This document shows positions 63,414 through 64,000 of a stretch of DNA of 64,000 nt, one piece after another (position 1 is the first letter of the stretch; the number at the start of each line of letters is the position of its first letter). Source of the stretch: Marivita sp030148515 (GTDB lineage: Bacteria > Pseudomonadota > Alphaproteobacteria > Rhodobacterales > Rhodobacteraceae); contig NZ_CP180351.1 in NCBI RefSeq assembly GCF_048006345.1, positions 1,426,001 through 1,490,000 on the forward strand. Direction: 5' to 3'. Under the pieces are notes generated by a model, which was not told the origin of the DNA, did no database searches, and saw only the letters and a list, made by a program, of their open reading frames with translations. Made by a program: the position numbers and the translations under genes.

Positions 63414-64000
63414 TTATTGGTCGGTGCGTGGCAGGTTTGCGCCGGAAACGACCCGATCCCGCCCATCAAGGTCTTGATGAACGTGCAAATCGACCAAACC
63501 AGCCCTAGCGAACAAGTCCGATACAGCAGCAGCTTGGGTTGGTCCGATTTCAACCATCAGGCGGCCGTCTGGGTTCAGGTGACTTAACGCATCTTGGGTG
63601 ATGGCGCGATACGCGGATAGACCATCCTGTTCGTCAGTGAGCGCCATACGCGGCTCGTAATCGAGTTCGGGGGAAAGACCTGCCATTTCATCAAGCGCGA
63701 TATAGGGCGGGTTCGACACGATGAGATCATAGGTGCCATTCACCGAAGAGAACCAGTCGGACACGGCCCAGGAAACCCGATCCGCGACCCCGACCCTGTC
63801 GGCGTTGCGTTTGGCGACGACCAGCGCTTCCTCAGATAGATCAGTGCCAATCCCACGTGCAGCCGGGCGTTCATGCAAAAGCGACAGCAGGATGCAGCCC
63901 GATCCGGTACCAAGGTCGAGCACCGTGTCGAACCTGTGTTTGAGCGCTGCTTCCACAAGCGTTTCGGTATCAGGGCGCGGGTCAAGCACGTCCGGTGTGA
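63414..64000 (-). CDS. prmC: Release factor glutamine methyltransferase PrmC, partial
   Basis: The C-terminal ~195 residues are present; the N-terminal helical domain is outside the window. TPDVLDPRPDTETLVE, VLDLGTGSGCILLSLL (SAM binding) and the catalytic NPPY define PrmC, which methylates the GGQ glutamine of release factors. A 205-bp gap with no gene separates it from the DUF4167 gene. Confidence 0.93.
   Translation of the reverse strand, partial: TPDVLDPRPDTETLVEAALKHRFDTVLDLGTGSGCILLSLLHERPAARGIGTDLSEEALVVAKRNADRVGVADRVSWAVSDWFSSVNGTYDLIVSNPPYIALDEMAGLSPELDYEPRMALTDEQDGLSAYRAITQDALSHLNPDGRLMVEIGPTQAAAVSDLFARAGLVDLHVHQDLDGRDRVVSGANLPRTDQ

Overview
The window looks like chromosomal DNA of a marine alphaproteobacterium of the Rhodobacteraceae (Roseobacter group). 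The pointers are: many secreted RTX proteins; an iscR-suf cluster whose promoter carries an Irr-type iron control element; an exact CtrA box; a choline-sulfatase; a DUF4167 gene next to prmC; and uniformly GC-rich, densely packed genes with frequent ATGA, GTGA and TTGA overlaps. I see no rRNA, tRNA, CRISPR array, insertion sequence or phage gene.

Region by region. 1-1716: the front of a large RTX protein with a frameshift, running off the left edge. 2040-8290: a sulfide/persulfide module on the minus strand (persulfide dioxygenase, DUF442-SQR fusion, SulP permease, TDT exporter) preceded by a Crp/Fnr regulator. 8374-10248: a serralysin-like M10 RTX metalloprotease. 10405-16895: a glycosyltransferase-like protein, a SIMPL protein, a protein resembling a GspL/PilM-to-GspC/PilP fusion, and a KefB/C-type antiporter. 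16945-22075: carD, fdxA, hslR, a Suv3-like helicase and a TPR lipoprotein-like or periplasmic protein. 22167-30481: SCP2 protein, lysophospholipase-like hydrolase, HpcH aldolase, then exonuclease/esterase/ATP-dependent ligase/amidohydrolase overlapping one another, then oligoendopeptidase F. 30696-36024: small accessory genes (DksA-like, methyltransferase, GPx, DUF465, nuclease), betC and an atypical MBL protein.

36152-38950 is a tryptophan-to-kynurenine operon (SDR, kynA, kynU). 38978-48818 on the minus strand is the Fe-S assembly cluster iscR-nifS-sufB-[four small genes]-sufC-sufD-two YIP1-like membrane proteins-sufS, followed closely by a GlcG/HbpS-like gene and a puuD-like gene. Its promoter (TTGACA, 17 bp, TAGAAT) is overlapped at the -10 by an Irr box. 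48993-54956 holds a hydrolase, a small unknown gene, an HD protein, an SDR, lpdA, holC and pepA. 55089-62566 is the envelope operon lptF-lptG-lptD-surA-pdxA-rsmA, ended by a strong terminator, followed by the DUF4167 gene and a partial prmC.

The most interesting structures are the complete sulfur-detoxification module with a two-cysteine Crp/Fnr regulator and a dyad upstream of its first gene; the single-chain GspL/PilM + PilP-like protein; the suf promoter/Irr box with an IscR lacking the classic cysteine triad; a four-gene insert between sufB and sufC including a 59-codon gene and a truncated YbjQ copy; a VHL-like segment in the RTX protein; and a family of intergenic multi-hairpin elements with a conserved AT-rich tail.
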